From CAKUIA01 sp034180465 (GTDB lineage Bacteria; Verrucomicrobiota; Verrucomicrobiia; Opitutales; Intestinicryptomonadaceae): 32,726 nt of DNA. The translations under genes were made by a program, and so were the position numbers. The notes beneath the pieces were generated by a model. It worked only from the letters and a program-made list of their open reading frames with translations, searched no databases and was not told where the DNA came from. Location of the stretch: NCBI GenBank assembly GCA_034180465.1, contig JAXFOH010000004.1, positions 1 to 32,726 of the forward strand, in the 5' to 3' direction. This document shows, piece after piece, positions 8,278 to 14,845 of the stretch (within the stretch, counting starts at the first letter, position 1; each line of letters begins with the position of its first letter).

Positions 8278-9105
8278 CTACTTGCCCAAACGCAGCTTCT
8301 TTTTCATATCGGTGGCGTGGTTTGTTGTAATGGCGTCTACGCCTATTTCCAAAAGGCGTTTGGCCTCGGCGTCGCTGTCTACAGTCCAAACCAAAAATTC
8401 AAGGTTTGCCTGTTTAAAGGCCTGTACATAGTTTTCGTCTATAAACTTTGTGCCGCCTACGTCTACGCCCTCAAAGCCCGCGGCTTTTACGCGCTTAATT
8501 ACCTTTTCGGCGCTAAGGTCTTTTTTTACGTTCTTTTCGTTAAGCCCGTAAAGCCAAAGGCATTTGTACTCTTTGTCGAAATTTTTTACCGAAACTAGAT
8601 TGTTAAAGTTAAAGGCAATAAACACAATGGCGCTTTTTGGCAAATTGTTCGCCTTTCTTGCCGCGTCTACCTTTTGCATAAAGGTTTCGTCCATATCCTT
8701 AATTTCCAAAATCAAAACGCCGTCTTTGGGCTGAATCTTAAAAATATCCTCTATTTTGGGCAGCGGCAGGCCGTTGTATTTTTCCCATCTTTTATTTGCA
8801 AGCTTGGCGTTGGCAACCTCTTCTTTTGTAAGCAAGGCAATGGGCTTTTTTATGCCGTAAAATTCCTCGAATTCGTGCTGTACGTGCACGCAAACAATGT
8901 CGCCGCCCTTTGTTGAATGGAAGTCGCCCTCTACATACTTTATGCCGTTTTCCCAGGCAAGCGACATAGATTCGGTTGTATTTTGCGGGCGCAAATGCGA
9001 TTCTCCCCTGTGGGCTACAACATAGCCCGCGTGCAATGCGCCTGCGCCAAATACGCTTAATGCCGTAGTTAAAATTCCAATTCCAAGATTTTTCGAGTCC
9101 ATCAT
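8278..9105 (-). CDS. Exported glycerophosphodiester phosphodiesterase-family protein
   Basis: A GDPD-family TIM-barrel protein of 275 residues. These enzymes hydrolyse glycerophosphodiesters to glycerol-3-phosphate and an alcohol; some homologues act on other phosphodiesters. The N-terminus has two Met codons followed by a hydrophobic stretch (GIGILTTALSVFGAGALHA), so it is probably exported to the periplasm. Catalytic elements are present: AHRGES (about 31-36), QNTTES, VEGDFHSTKGGDIVCVH, which supplies the Glu-x-Asp metal ligands and the second His, then VLILEIK and the C-terminal WTVDSDAEAKRLLEIGVDAI. NTTES replaces the more common PENT. No phosphate or glycerol transport genes are nearby. 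Start at ATG 9105 or 9102 cannot be told apart. It is divergent from the phosphohexomutase gene. Confidence 0.9.
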   Translation of the reverse strand: MMDSKNLGIGILTTALSVFGAGALHAGYVVAHRGESHLRPQNTTESMSLAWENGIKYVEGDFHSTKGGDIVCVHVQHEFEEFYGIKKPIALLTKEEVANAKLANKRWEKYNGLPLPKIEDIFKIQPKDGVLILEIKDMDETFMQKVDAARKANNLPKSAIVFIAFNFNNLVSVKNFDKEYKCLWLYGLNEKNVKKDLSAEKVIKRVKAAGFEGVDVGGTKFIDENYVQAFKQANLEFLVWTVDSDAEAKRLLEIGVDAITTNHATDMKKKLRLGK

Positions 9106-9178
9106 ATGTATCTACATAAAATTTTTACTTTGAAACATAGTCAACGCGAAAAATTTTTTTACAAAACAAGATGTTTAC

Positions 9179-9207
9179 TTGTTGATTTTCCAAAAAATGC
9201 GATTAAA
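9179..9207 (+). promoter_or_regulatory. Possible promoter of the phosphohexomutase gene
   Basis: TTGTTG (9179-9184) and ATTAAA (9202-9207) are 17 bases apart in the AT-rich 113-base gap between the divergent phosphodiesterase and mutase genes. If used, transcription would begin about 5 bases before the mutase ATG, making the message almost leaderless. This comes from inspection only. Confidence 0.35.
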
Positions 9208-9218
9208 ACCATTAAGCT

Positions 9219-11171
9219 ATGAACGTTAAACTTTTATTAGACCAAATTGATTCCGCAAAAAACGACAATAAACTGCTAGACAGCGCGGTAAAAAACATTA
9301 AAGACTGGGTTGGCGGCGGTTTTTTGGAAGATTGGGCGTTAAATTCAATTGGCGAATTGTTGTCCGAAAAAAAGTTTGACGAGCTAAACGACCGCTTTTT
9401 TAAAAACTTGGCGTTTGGCACGGGCGGCATGCGCGGCAAAACCATTGCAAAGAATCCCACAAAATTCGAGCTGGGAAAAGTTTCCGCACAAGGCACGCCC
9501 GAGCATGCTGCGGTAGGCTCGAACAATATGAACGACATTATCGTGGCAAGGGCAACTTTGGGCTTGTATAAATATTGTGCCGAATTTTGCAAAAACACGA
9601 AGTCGGGCACTCCCTTGCTGGTAATTGCGCACGATGTGCGCCACTTTTCGAAACACTTTTGCGACTTGTGCGCAAGCGTTTGGGCAAAGATGGGGGGAAC
9701 GGCCTATATTTTTAACGGTGCGCGTTCCACCCCGCAGCTTTCGTATACGGTAAGGAAAATGAACGCAACCGCGGGCATTGTTATTACAGCCTCGCACAAT
9801 CCGCCCTCCGATAACGGCTACAAAGTTTACTTTAACGACGGCGCGCAGGCAACAAGCCCCCACGCCGAAGGCATTGTAGACAACGTAAACAAAACCCCGC
9901 TTGCGGAAGCCGCAAAGTTTGTCGCAATAGATACGTCCGGCGTTTTAACCGTTCCCGAAAGCGTGGAAAGCGCCTATGTTTCGAGCATAGAAGACTGCGT
10001 TGTAGACAAGGAAATTTTAAGGGAAAGAAAGCCCAAAATAGTATATTCTGCAATTCATGGCACGGGGGCTGTTATGTGTCCAAGGGTTATGCACCACTTC
10101 GGGCTAGACCCCGTTTTTGTGGAAGAGCAAATGGTTATGGACCCGCGTTTCCCAACGGTAAAGCAGCCCAACCCCGAATATCCCGAAACGATGTCGATGG
10201 GTATGGCTTTGGCGGAAAAATGCGGGGCGCAGTGCCTTGTTGCCACCGACCCCGACGCCGACCGAATGGGGGCAGCCATACGCACAAAAAGCGGCAAAAT
10301 GCGCCTTATTACGGGAAATACAATAGGGGCGTTGCTTATAGCCTACAGGATAGGCAAAATGAAAAAGCTGGGCATAATCGAAAACCCGAAAAATTGCGCA
10401 ATAATAAAGTCGTTTGTAACAACGCCTTTGCAAGACGCTATTGCCGAGGGCGAGGGCGTAAAGTGCATAAACGTTCTTACGGGCTTTAAATGGATTGGCG
10501 CGCGCATGCTCGCCTACGAAAAAAAGCTTTTGGCCGCCCTGCCAGACTTCGACTACCGCAATTCAAAATATCTTGAAAGGGCAAAGCTTTTGCAGAAATA
10601 TTCAACATTCTTTGTTATGGGCGACGAGGAAAGCTACGGCTTTTTGGGCGTAGATTCGCTTAGAGACAAAGACGCAAATTCGGCGGTGATAATGTTCTCG
10701 GAAATGCTTGCCGATTTGGAAAGCAAAGGGCAAAGCGTAGAGGACTATCTCGACGAAATCTACAAAAAGTACGGATACTTTTTGGAAGACTTAAAGAGCA
10801 TTTACTACGAGGGCGCAAGCGGCTCGCAAAAGATTGCCAACATTCTAAAAAGTTTGGTAGAACAGCCCCTAAAGGAATTGGCGGGGCAAAAAGTGGCAAA
10901 ATTTACCAATTTTGCAACCGATACGATTTTAGACGCCGATAACATTGCAGTTCCAAAAGAAACATTCTTCTTTTACGAGCTTGAAAACGGCTATAAAATT
11001 GCAGTTAGAGCTTCGGGGACAGAGCCGAAAATTAAATTCTATGTTTTCGCCAAAGAAGCGGCAGCCAACGACGAAGCCCTTTTAAAGGCAAAAACCGCCG
11101 CGCGCGAAAATCTTGACAAATTGCTTGACTCGCTTGGCAAAGAAGCCGATATTCGTTCGAAATTAAGCTAA
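9219..11171 (+). CDS. Phosphohexomutase (phosphoglucomutase/phosphomannomutase)
   Basis: An alpha-D-phosphohexomutase of 650 residues, which interconverts hexose 1- and 6-phosphates through a phosphoserine. The four family motifs are in order: FGTGGMRGKTI (substrate loop 1), ITASHNPPSDNGYKVYFNDG with the phosphorylated Ser near residue 192, the metal loop DPDADRMG near 344, GDEESYGFLG near 468, which selects sugar orientation, and the phosphate-binding RASGTEPKIKFY near the C-terminus. Length and the GDEESYGF sequence place it with the longer PgcA/PGM2-like enzymes of the family; glucose versus mannose preference cannot be read from sequence. It probably feeds the galE/pyrophosphorylase pair and cell-envelope sugars. 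No ribosome site is visible before the ATG. A leucine leader peptide begins one base after its stop. Confidence 0.93.
   Translation: MNVKLLLDQIDSAKNDNKLLDSAVKNIKDWVGGGFLEDWALNSIGELLSEKKFDELNDRFFKNLAFGTGGMRGKTIAKNPTKFELGKVSAQGTPEHAAVGSNNMNDIIVARATLGLYKYCAEFCKNTKSGTPLLVIAHDVRHFSKHFCDLCASVWAKMGGTAYIFNGARSTPQLSYTVRKMNATAGIVITASHNPPSDNGYKVYFNDGAQATSPHAEGIVDNVNKTPLAEAAKFVAIDTSGVLTVPESVESAYVSSIEDCVVDKEILRERKPKIVYSAIHGTGAVMCPRVMHHFGLDPVFVEEQMVMDPRFPTVKQPNPEYPETMSMGMALAEKCGAQCLVATDPDADRMGAAIRTKSGKMRLITGNTIGALLIAYRIGKMKKLGIIENPKNCAIIKSFVTTPLQDAIAEGEGVKCINVLTGFKWIGARMLAYEKKLLAALPDFDYRNSKYLERAKLLQKYSTFFVMGDEESYGFLGVDSLRDKDANSAVIMFSEMLADLESKGQSVEDYLDEIYKKYGYFLEDLKSIYYEGASGSQKIANILKSLVEQPLKELAGQKVAKFTNFATDTILDADNIAVPKETFFFYELENGYKIAVRASGTEPKIKFYVFAKEAAANDEALLKAKTAARENLDKLLDSLGKEADIRSKLS
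11125..11153 (+). promoter_or_regulatory. Possible promoter for the leu leader, inside the end of the mutase gene
   Basis: TTGACT (11125-11130) and GATATT (11148-11153) are separated by 17 bases. Transcription would begin near 11160, about 13 bases before the leader-peptide ATG at 11173. It lies in the coding end of the upstream gene, so some matches may be chance. Confidence 0.45.
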
Positions 11172-11172
11172 T

Positions 11173-11238
11173 ATGAAAAACTTTGCATTATCGACGCTAT
11201 TGTTGCGACTTCGTCTCGAAGCCGTTGTAATGCGCTGA
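11173..11238 (+). CDS. Leucine-rich leader peptide of a leuA attenuator
   Basis: A 21-codon ORF that starts ATG AAA AAC TTT and ends CGC TGA. The peptide starts MKNF and then reads ALSTLLLRLRLEAVVMR, giving six Leu codons (TTA, CTA, TTG, TTG, CTT, CTC) within 10 codons, plus two Val. It begins one base after the mutase stop codon, lies about 100 bases upstream of leuA, and is followed by a rho-independent terminator. This is the arrangement of ribosome-mediated attenuation in amino-acid operons, as in enteric leuL: ribosomes stalling at Leu codons when charged tRNA-Leu is scarce would prevent terminator formation. There is no visible ribosome site. The call rests on codon content, position and RNA pairing, not on homology. 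Confidence 0.75.
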   Translation: MKNFALSTLLLRLRLEAVVMR

Positions 11239-11286
11239 TTTTGCATTTTAAAAAAACACACTTTTAAAAAAGAAAAGGCGGCGCAT
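11185..11286 (+). promoter_or_regulatory. Attenuator: alternative RNA pairings of the leu leader
   Basis: Mutually exclusive helices are visible. Within the leader ORF, CTTCG (11209-11213) pairs with CGAAG (11217-11221), and GCATTA (11185-11190) with TAATGC (11228-11233). The downstream part can instead pair with the 5' arm of the terminator: ATGCGC (11230-11235) with GCGCAT (11281-11286), or GCCGTT (11221-11226) with GGCGGC (11277-11282, using two G-U pairs). A ribosome stalled on the Leu codons (11188-11217) would cover the first set and favour the second, exposing leuA to transcription. Two TTTTAAAAAA direct repeats fill the space before the terminator. Pairings were found by eye; energies were not computed. 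Confidence 0.6.
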
Positions 11287-11314
11287 ATTATACAAAATAG
11301 CGTTGCCTTTTTTT
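11273..11314 (+). terminator. Attenuator terminator upstream of leuA
   Basis: AAAAGGCGGCGC (11273-11284) pairs along its whole length with GCGTTGCCTTTT (11300-11311; two G-U pairs) around a 15-base AT-rich loop and runs into a T tract to 11314. It ends 29 bases before the leuA ATG, so it would stop leuA transcription when formed. It could also serve as the mutase-gene terminator. Confidence 0.8.
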
Positions 11315-11343
11315 ATGCGATAAAATGGAATGATACACTAAAT

Positions 11344-13035
11344 ATGAACAAGGAACTGTTGAGAAAATACAAGAGGAGCAGCTTTGTAAGCCTGCCCGAC
11401 AGAAAGTGGCCTTCGGCGCACATTACAAAAGCACCGATTTGGTGCAGTGTAGATTTGCGCGACGGCAATCAGGCACTTGCCACCCCGATGAATATCGAGG
11501 AAAAGCTTGAGTTGTACAACACCTTGCTAAAAGTGGGCTTTAAGCAGATAGAAGTGGGCTTTCCCGCCGCAAGCGATACCGAATACAACTTTTTAAGAAG
11601 GCTTATAGATGGCAATCTTATTCCCGAAGGCGTTGCATTGCAGGTGCTAACGCAAAGCAAGCCCGCCCAGATAAAGCGCACATTCGACGCCCTAAAGGGC
11701 GCAAAGCACGCCATTGTGCACCTATACAACAGCACATCGGTACTGCAGCGCAAGGTTACCTTTAAAATGAGCAAGGCAGAGATTATCGACTTGGCGGTAA
11801 ACGGCGTAAAGATTGTCAAAGAATACGCCAAAGCCGCCGAAAAAGATGGGACAAAGATTACGCTGGAATATTCGCCCGAAAGCTTTTCGGATACCGAAGT
11901 TGAATTTGCGCTGGAAATATGCGAAGCCGTAAAAGCGGTTTGGCAGCCTACGGCCGACAACAAAATTATAATAAACTTGCCCGAAACGGTGCAGTATGCA
12001 ATGCCCAACGTTTATGCAGACCAAATAGAGTGGGTAAGCCGCCATATTTCGGACAGGCAAAACGTGCTTATTAGCGTGCATACGCACAACGACAGAGGCA
12101 CGGGCGTTGCCTCTACCGAGCTTGGTTTGCTTGCGGGTGCCGATAGGGTGGAAGGCACGCTTTTTGGCAACGGCGAAAGAACCGGCAACCTCGACATTGT
12201 AAATGTCGCCTTAAATATGTTTGTCGAAGGCGTAGACCCCGAGCTTGATTTTTCGAACCTGCCCGAAATTGTGCAAGAATACGAAAAATGCACTTCTATG
12301 AAAGTTCCGCCGCGCCTGCCCTATGCCGGTGACTTGGTGTTTACCGCATTTAGCGGCTCGCACCAAGACGCCATTAAAAAGGGTATGGATATGCGCAAAA
12401 AGTCGGGCGACGAAAATTGCGCTTGGGAAGTCCCCTATTTGCTGATAGACCCCAAAGATATAGGCAGAGACTACGAGGCCATTATCCGCATAAATTCGCA
12501 AAGCGGCAAGGGCGGCGTAGCCTATATTTTAAATGCCGATTTCGGGTTCGACCTGCCAAAGGCAATGCACCCAGAAGTTGGCAACTATATTAACGCCCAG
12601 GCCGACAAACTGGGCAAAGAGCTTTCGGCAAACGAAATATACAAACTATTTTGCGACAGGTTTGTAAACCTTTCAAGCCCAATAAATCTTATAAGACATA
12701 AGGTAGAAAAGCTTTCCGATGCAGATAGCTCGAATGTTAACCTTTGTGCAAAAATTACGGTAAACGGCAAAGAGATGGAAATAGCAGCTTCGGGCAACGG
12801 GCCTATTAACGCCTTTGTAAACGCAATGGAAAAAGCGGGCTTAAAAGACTTTAAGGTAAAGGATTACCGCTCGCATGCAATAGGGTCGGGTTCGGCTTCG
12901 AATTCTGCCGCCTACATTTGCATAGAAAAAAATTCGGGCGGGCTTTTCTGGGCATGCGGCGTAGACCCAAGCATAGAGCTTGCGGGTTTAAAGGCGTTGG
13001 TTTCGGCGGTAAATTTAAGCTGTGCCGACAAATAG
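11344..13035 (+). CDS. leuA: 2-isopropylmalate synthase (LeuA, long LeuA2 type)
   Basis: The first committed enzyme of leucine synthesis: it condenses acetyl-CoA with 2-oxoisovalerate to give 2-isopropylmalate, in the cytoplasm. The protein has 563 residues, the length of the LeuA2 group. Motifs: ITKAPIWCSVDLRDGNQAL near residues 28-46, containing the catalytic RDGNQ; QIEVGFPAAS; the metal-binding HTHNDRGTG near 246-254; GNGERTGNLD. The C-terminal regulatory domain (about 440-563), where leucine binds, ends with the SHAIGSGSASNSAAYI region. The ATG at 11344 gives the expected N-terminus; no ribosome site precedes it. It lies behind a leucine leader peptide and terminator, so it is probably controlled by attenuation as well as feedback inhibition. 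No other leu genes follow; a strong terminator does. Confidence 0.96.
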   Translation: MNKELLRKYKRSSFVSLPDRKWPSAHITKAPIWCSVDLRDGNQALATPMNIEEKLELYNTLLKVGFKQIEVGFPAASDTEYNFLRRLIDGNLIPEGVALQVLTQSKPAQIKRTFDALKGAKHAIVHLYNSTSVLQRKVTFKMSKAEIIDLAVNGVKIVKEYAKAAEKDGTKITLEYSPESFSDTEVEFALEICEAVKAVWQPTADNKIIINLPETVQYAMPNVYADQIEWVSRHISDRQNVLISVHTHNDRGTGVASTELGLLAGADRVEGTLFGNGERTGNLDIVNVALNMFVEGVDPELDFSNLPEIVQEYEKCTSMKVPPRLPYAGDLVFTAFSGSHQDAIKKGMDMRKKSGDENCAWEVPYLLIDPKDIGRDYEAIIRINSQSGKGGVAYILNADFGFDLPKAMHPEVGNYINAQADKLGKELSANEIYKLFCDRFVNLSSPINLIRHKVEKLSDADSSNVNLCAKITVNGKEMEIAASGNGPINAFVNAMEKAGLKDFKVKDYRSHAIGSGSASNSAAYICIEKNSGGLFWACGVDPSIELAGLKALVSAVNLSCADK

Positions 13036-13057
13036 CAAACGCGGCCAATTTACATAA

Positions 13058-13094
13058 AAAAACACCGAAGCTTTTCGCAGGCTTCGGTGTTTTG
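13058..13094. terminator. Bidirectional terminator between leuA and the GH28-like gene
   Basis: A perfect 11-bp stem, AACACCGAAGC (13061-13071) with GCTTCGGTGTT (13081-13091), loop of 9 bases, flanked by an A tract on the left and T residues on the right. It can end both leuA and the convergent GH28-like gene. Confidence 0.9.
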
Positions 13095-13116
13095 TTTTGG
13101 GCTTTTTATTGTTCAA

Positions 13117-14568
13117 TTACAGCAGGGGCGAATTGTCCTTTAAAGACGCGTTTTTAACGTTTTTAAGGACAATCGGATCTTCGTCGTCGTTTGCCGAAGG
13201 CTGAATTTTACAGTTCATAATGCGAAGGTAGTCTATATCGTCGCAATAGAAGGGCGCACGGAAGTCTTCGTTTTGGTAGCGCACCTGAACATTGTTTACT
13301 GTAATATTCTTTGCGTGGCGCATATAAAAGCCGTAGGCGGGAACAATGCCAAAGCTTCTGACTTCAGGGTAGCTTTTTATGTTTTCGGGTACTGGTTTGC
13401 TTGCAAGCGTTTCGCTTGTTCTTTCATCTACACAGCCTTTCATATCAAAGATGCTGTCGCTAATTATAACGTTTTCGAGCGTGTGTTCGGGTATGCTCGA
13501 AATTGTGTTGGGTATGCAGCTTGCGCTTTTTGCAATAACGTTTTTTATTATAACGTTGCGTATGGCGCTTTTCTTTTCGTCTTTATTACGGTGCCCAACC
13601 CTAATAAACAAGGGGCACTGAACGCCCGTAAGCACCATATTAGAAAACGAGATGTTTTCAACCTGTGCGCCGTCTACCGACTCTATGGCAATGCCCGTAA
13701 TTGCGTTGTTGGATTCTTCAAGGAAGAAGTGCTTTTGTTTCGGGTTTTTCTTGTTCCAGTTTCTAAGGTGCGAAAATGGTGTTTGGCGCACAACACAGTT
13801 AGAAACCGTAATGTTTTTTATGTCGCCCCAAGTTTCGGTGCCGATTTTAAAGGCGTTGCAGTTCGAGGCAACAACGCAATTTTTAACCGTGATGTTTTCT
13901 ACCACAAACTTGCGGTCTCTGCGAATGTTTTTAATGCAAATGCCGTCGTCGTCGCAGGTTATAATGCTGTCGCTAATTACGACGTTTTTCGAGGCAATAT
14001 CTATGCCGTCGTTGTTAAAGTTGCAAATCGAGAAAAGTTTTACATTCTTTACGGTAACCGTGTCGTTATAGCAAAGCGAAAGCGTCCAAGTGGCGGGGTT
14101 TTGCAGCGTTATGTTTTCTATCTTAACGTTTTTGCAGTCGTTTATAGAAATCAGCCTTGCCCTGTTGGGTGCGCAGTCTTTTATTTCAAAGCTCGCTCCG
14201 TTGCCGTCTATTATGCCGCCGCCTGTAATGCCAATGTTGCTTACCTTGTTTGCGGCAATAAGTGCGTGCAGCCTGTAGTTTTTATTGGGCGGGTTGCCCT
14301 TCAGCATTGTGCCCATGGGAATGTTAAGGCAAACATTGTCTTTTATGTCGAAAGTGCTTGTCATATACGTTCCCGTTTCCGAGAAAATAACTTCGCCGCC
14401 GCCGGTTGCGCTGCATTTGTCTATTGCAGCCTGGATTGCGGCCGTATTGTCGAACGCGCCGTCGGCTTTCGCGCCGAAATTCTTGACGTCTTGCGATTCC
14501 GCAAAAAGCGAACTAGCCGCCCCCATTAAGGCGAACATAACAGATGTTTTTAATGATATATACTTCAT
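13117..14568 (-). CDS. Exported GH28-like right-handed beta-helix protein
   Basis: A 483-residue protein with a signal peptide (start MKYISLKTSVMFALMGAASS, cut near LFA-ES) and a pectate-lyase-like parallel beta-helix. The mature N-terminus DVKNFGAKADGAFDNTAAIQ is the standard opening of polygalacturonase-like proteins, followed by GGGIIDGNGASF, NNDGIDI and CDDDGICIK, corresponding to the NTD and DD active-site blocks of GH28. The later GHG and RIK blocks are not evident: the matching region reads NAFKIGTETWGDIKNI. Family members hydrolyse galacturonan or rhamnogalacturonan outside the cell; with these changes the true substrate is uncertain. A good promoter (14581-14608) lies directly before the ATG at 14568. 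No pectin transport or uronate genes are nearby. Confidence 0.82.
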   Translation of the reverse strand: MKYISLKTSVMFALMGAASSLFAESQDVKNFGAKADGAFDNTAAIQAAIDKCSATGGGEVIFSETGTYMTSTFDIKDNVCLNIPMGTMLKGNPPNKNYRLHALIAANKVSNIGITGGGIIDGNGASFEIKDCAPNRARLISINDCKNVKIENITLQNPATWTLSLCYNDTVTVKNVKLFSICNFNNDGIDIASKNVVISDSIITCDDDGICIKNIRRDRKFVVENITVKNCVVASNCNAFKIGTETWGDIKNITVSNCVVRQTPFSHLRNWNKKNPKQKHFFLEESNNAITGIAIESVDGAQVENISFSNMVLTGVQCPLFIRVGHRNKDEKKSAIRNVIIKNVIAKSASCIPNTISSIPEHTLENVIISDSIFDMKGCVDERTSETLASKPVPENIKSYPEVRSFGIVPAYGFYMRHAKNITVNNVQVRYQNEDFRAPFYCDDIDYLRIMNCKIQPSANDDEDPIVLKNVKNASLKDNSPLL

Positions 14569-14580
14569 AATTGAAAGCGA

Positions 14581-14608
14581 ATGATAGAGGCGTAACTTAG
14601 CTAGTCAA
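14581..14608 (-). promoter_or_regulatory. Promoter of the GH28-like gene
   Basis: On the minus strand TTGACT (forward 14603-14608) and TATCAT (forward 14581-14586) are 16 bases apart, each one base from consensus. Transcription would begin near 14574, only about 6 bases before the ATG at 14568, giving a nearly leaderless message. Confidence 0.65.
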
Positions 14609-14669
14609 TGCTAAAAAGCTTTTTGTATGCTATTGCGTTTTTGCGCGGTTATTGTAAAACACGGCTTTT

Positions 14670-14700
14670 GTGTGCCAATTGGGCCGCCTATATGGCACAC
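14670..14700. repeat. Inverted repeat between the GH28-like gene and dnaK
   Basis: Perfect 8-base arms GTGTGCCA (14670-14677) and TGGCACAC (14693-14700) with a 15-base spacer. There is no T tract on either side, so it is unlikely to be a terminator. It lies about 60 bases upstream of the GH28 promoter and 50 upstream of a possible dnaK promoter, fitting a binding site for a dimeric regulator. Confidence 0.5.
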
Positions 14701-14750
14701 TTAGCGTGCACGGGCGAGACAATATGTCGCACTATGTGGCTCTAAAATTT

Positions 14751-14780
14751 TTGCAAAATACGCCAAAAAACTCCGATATA
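14751..14780 (+). promoter_or_regulatory. dnaK: Possible dnaK promoter
   Basis: TTGCAA (14751-14756) and GATATA (14775-14780), 18 bases apart, would start transcription near 14787, just before the leader hairpin. No CIRCE element (TTAGCACTC-N9-GAGTGCTAA) and no sigma-32-like sequence was seen. Confidence 0.4.
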
Positions 14781-14792
14781 CATTTATAAATA

Positions 14793-14821
14793 GCCAGTTA
14801 TGCAAAAATCTTAAAACTGGC
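14793..14821 (+). promoter_or_regulatory. Stem-loop in the dnaK leader
   Basis: GCCAGTT (14793-14799) pairs exactly with AACTGGC (14815-14821) around a 15-base loop. It would lie close to the 5' end of the dnaK message, about 13 bases before the AAAGGAA ribosome site at 14834-14840. It could stabilise the RNA or affect translation; it does not pair with the ribosome site itself. Confidence 0.45.
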
Positions 14822-14845
14822 ACGGAATATGCTAAAGGAAATGGT

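Noticed and set aside
13273..14529. 418-codon plus-strand frame opposite the GH28-like gene
   Set aside because: The minus-strand gene has a signal peptide, promoter and beta-helix pattern; the opposite frame has none of these and reflects codon bias.
14569..14845. CIRCE element or sigma-32 promoter before dnaK
   Set aside because: Neither the TTAGCACTC-N9-GAGTGCTAA form nor a CTTGAA-type box with CCCCAT was found by eye.
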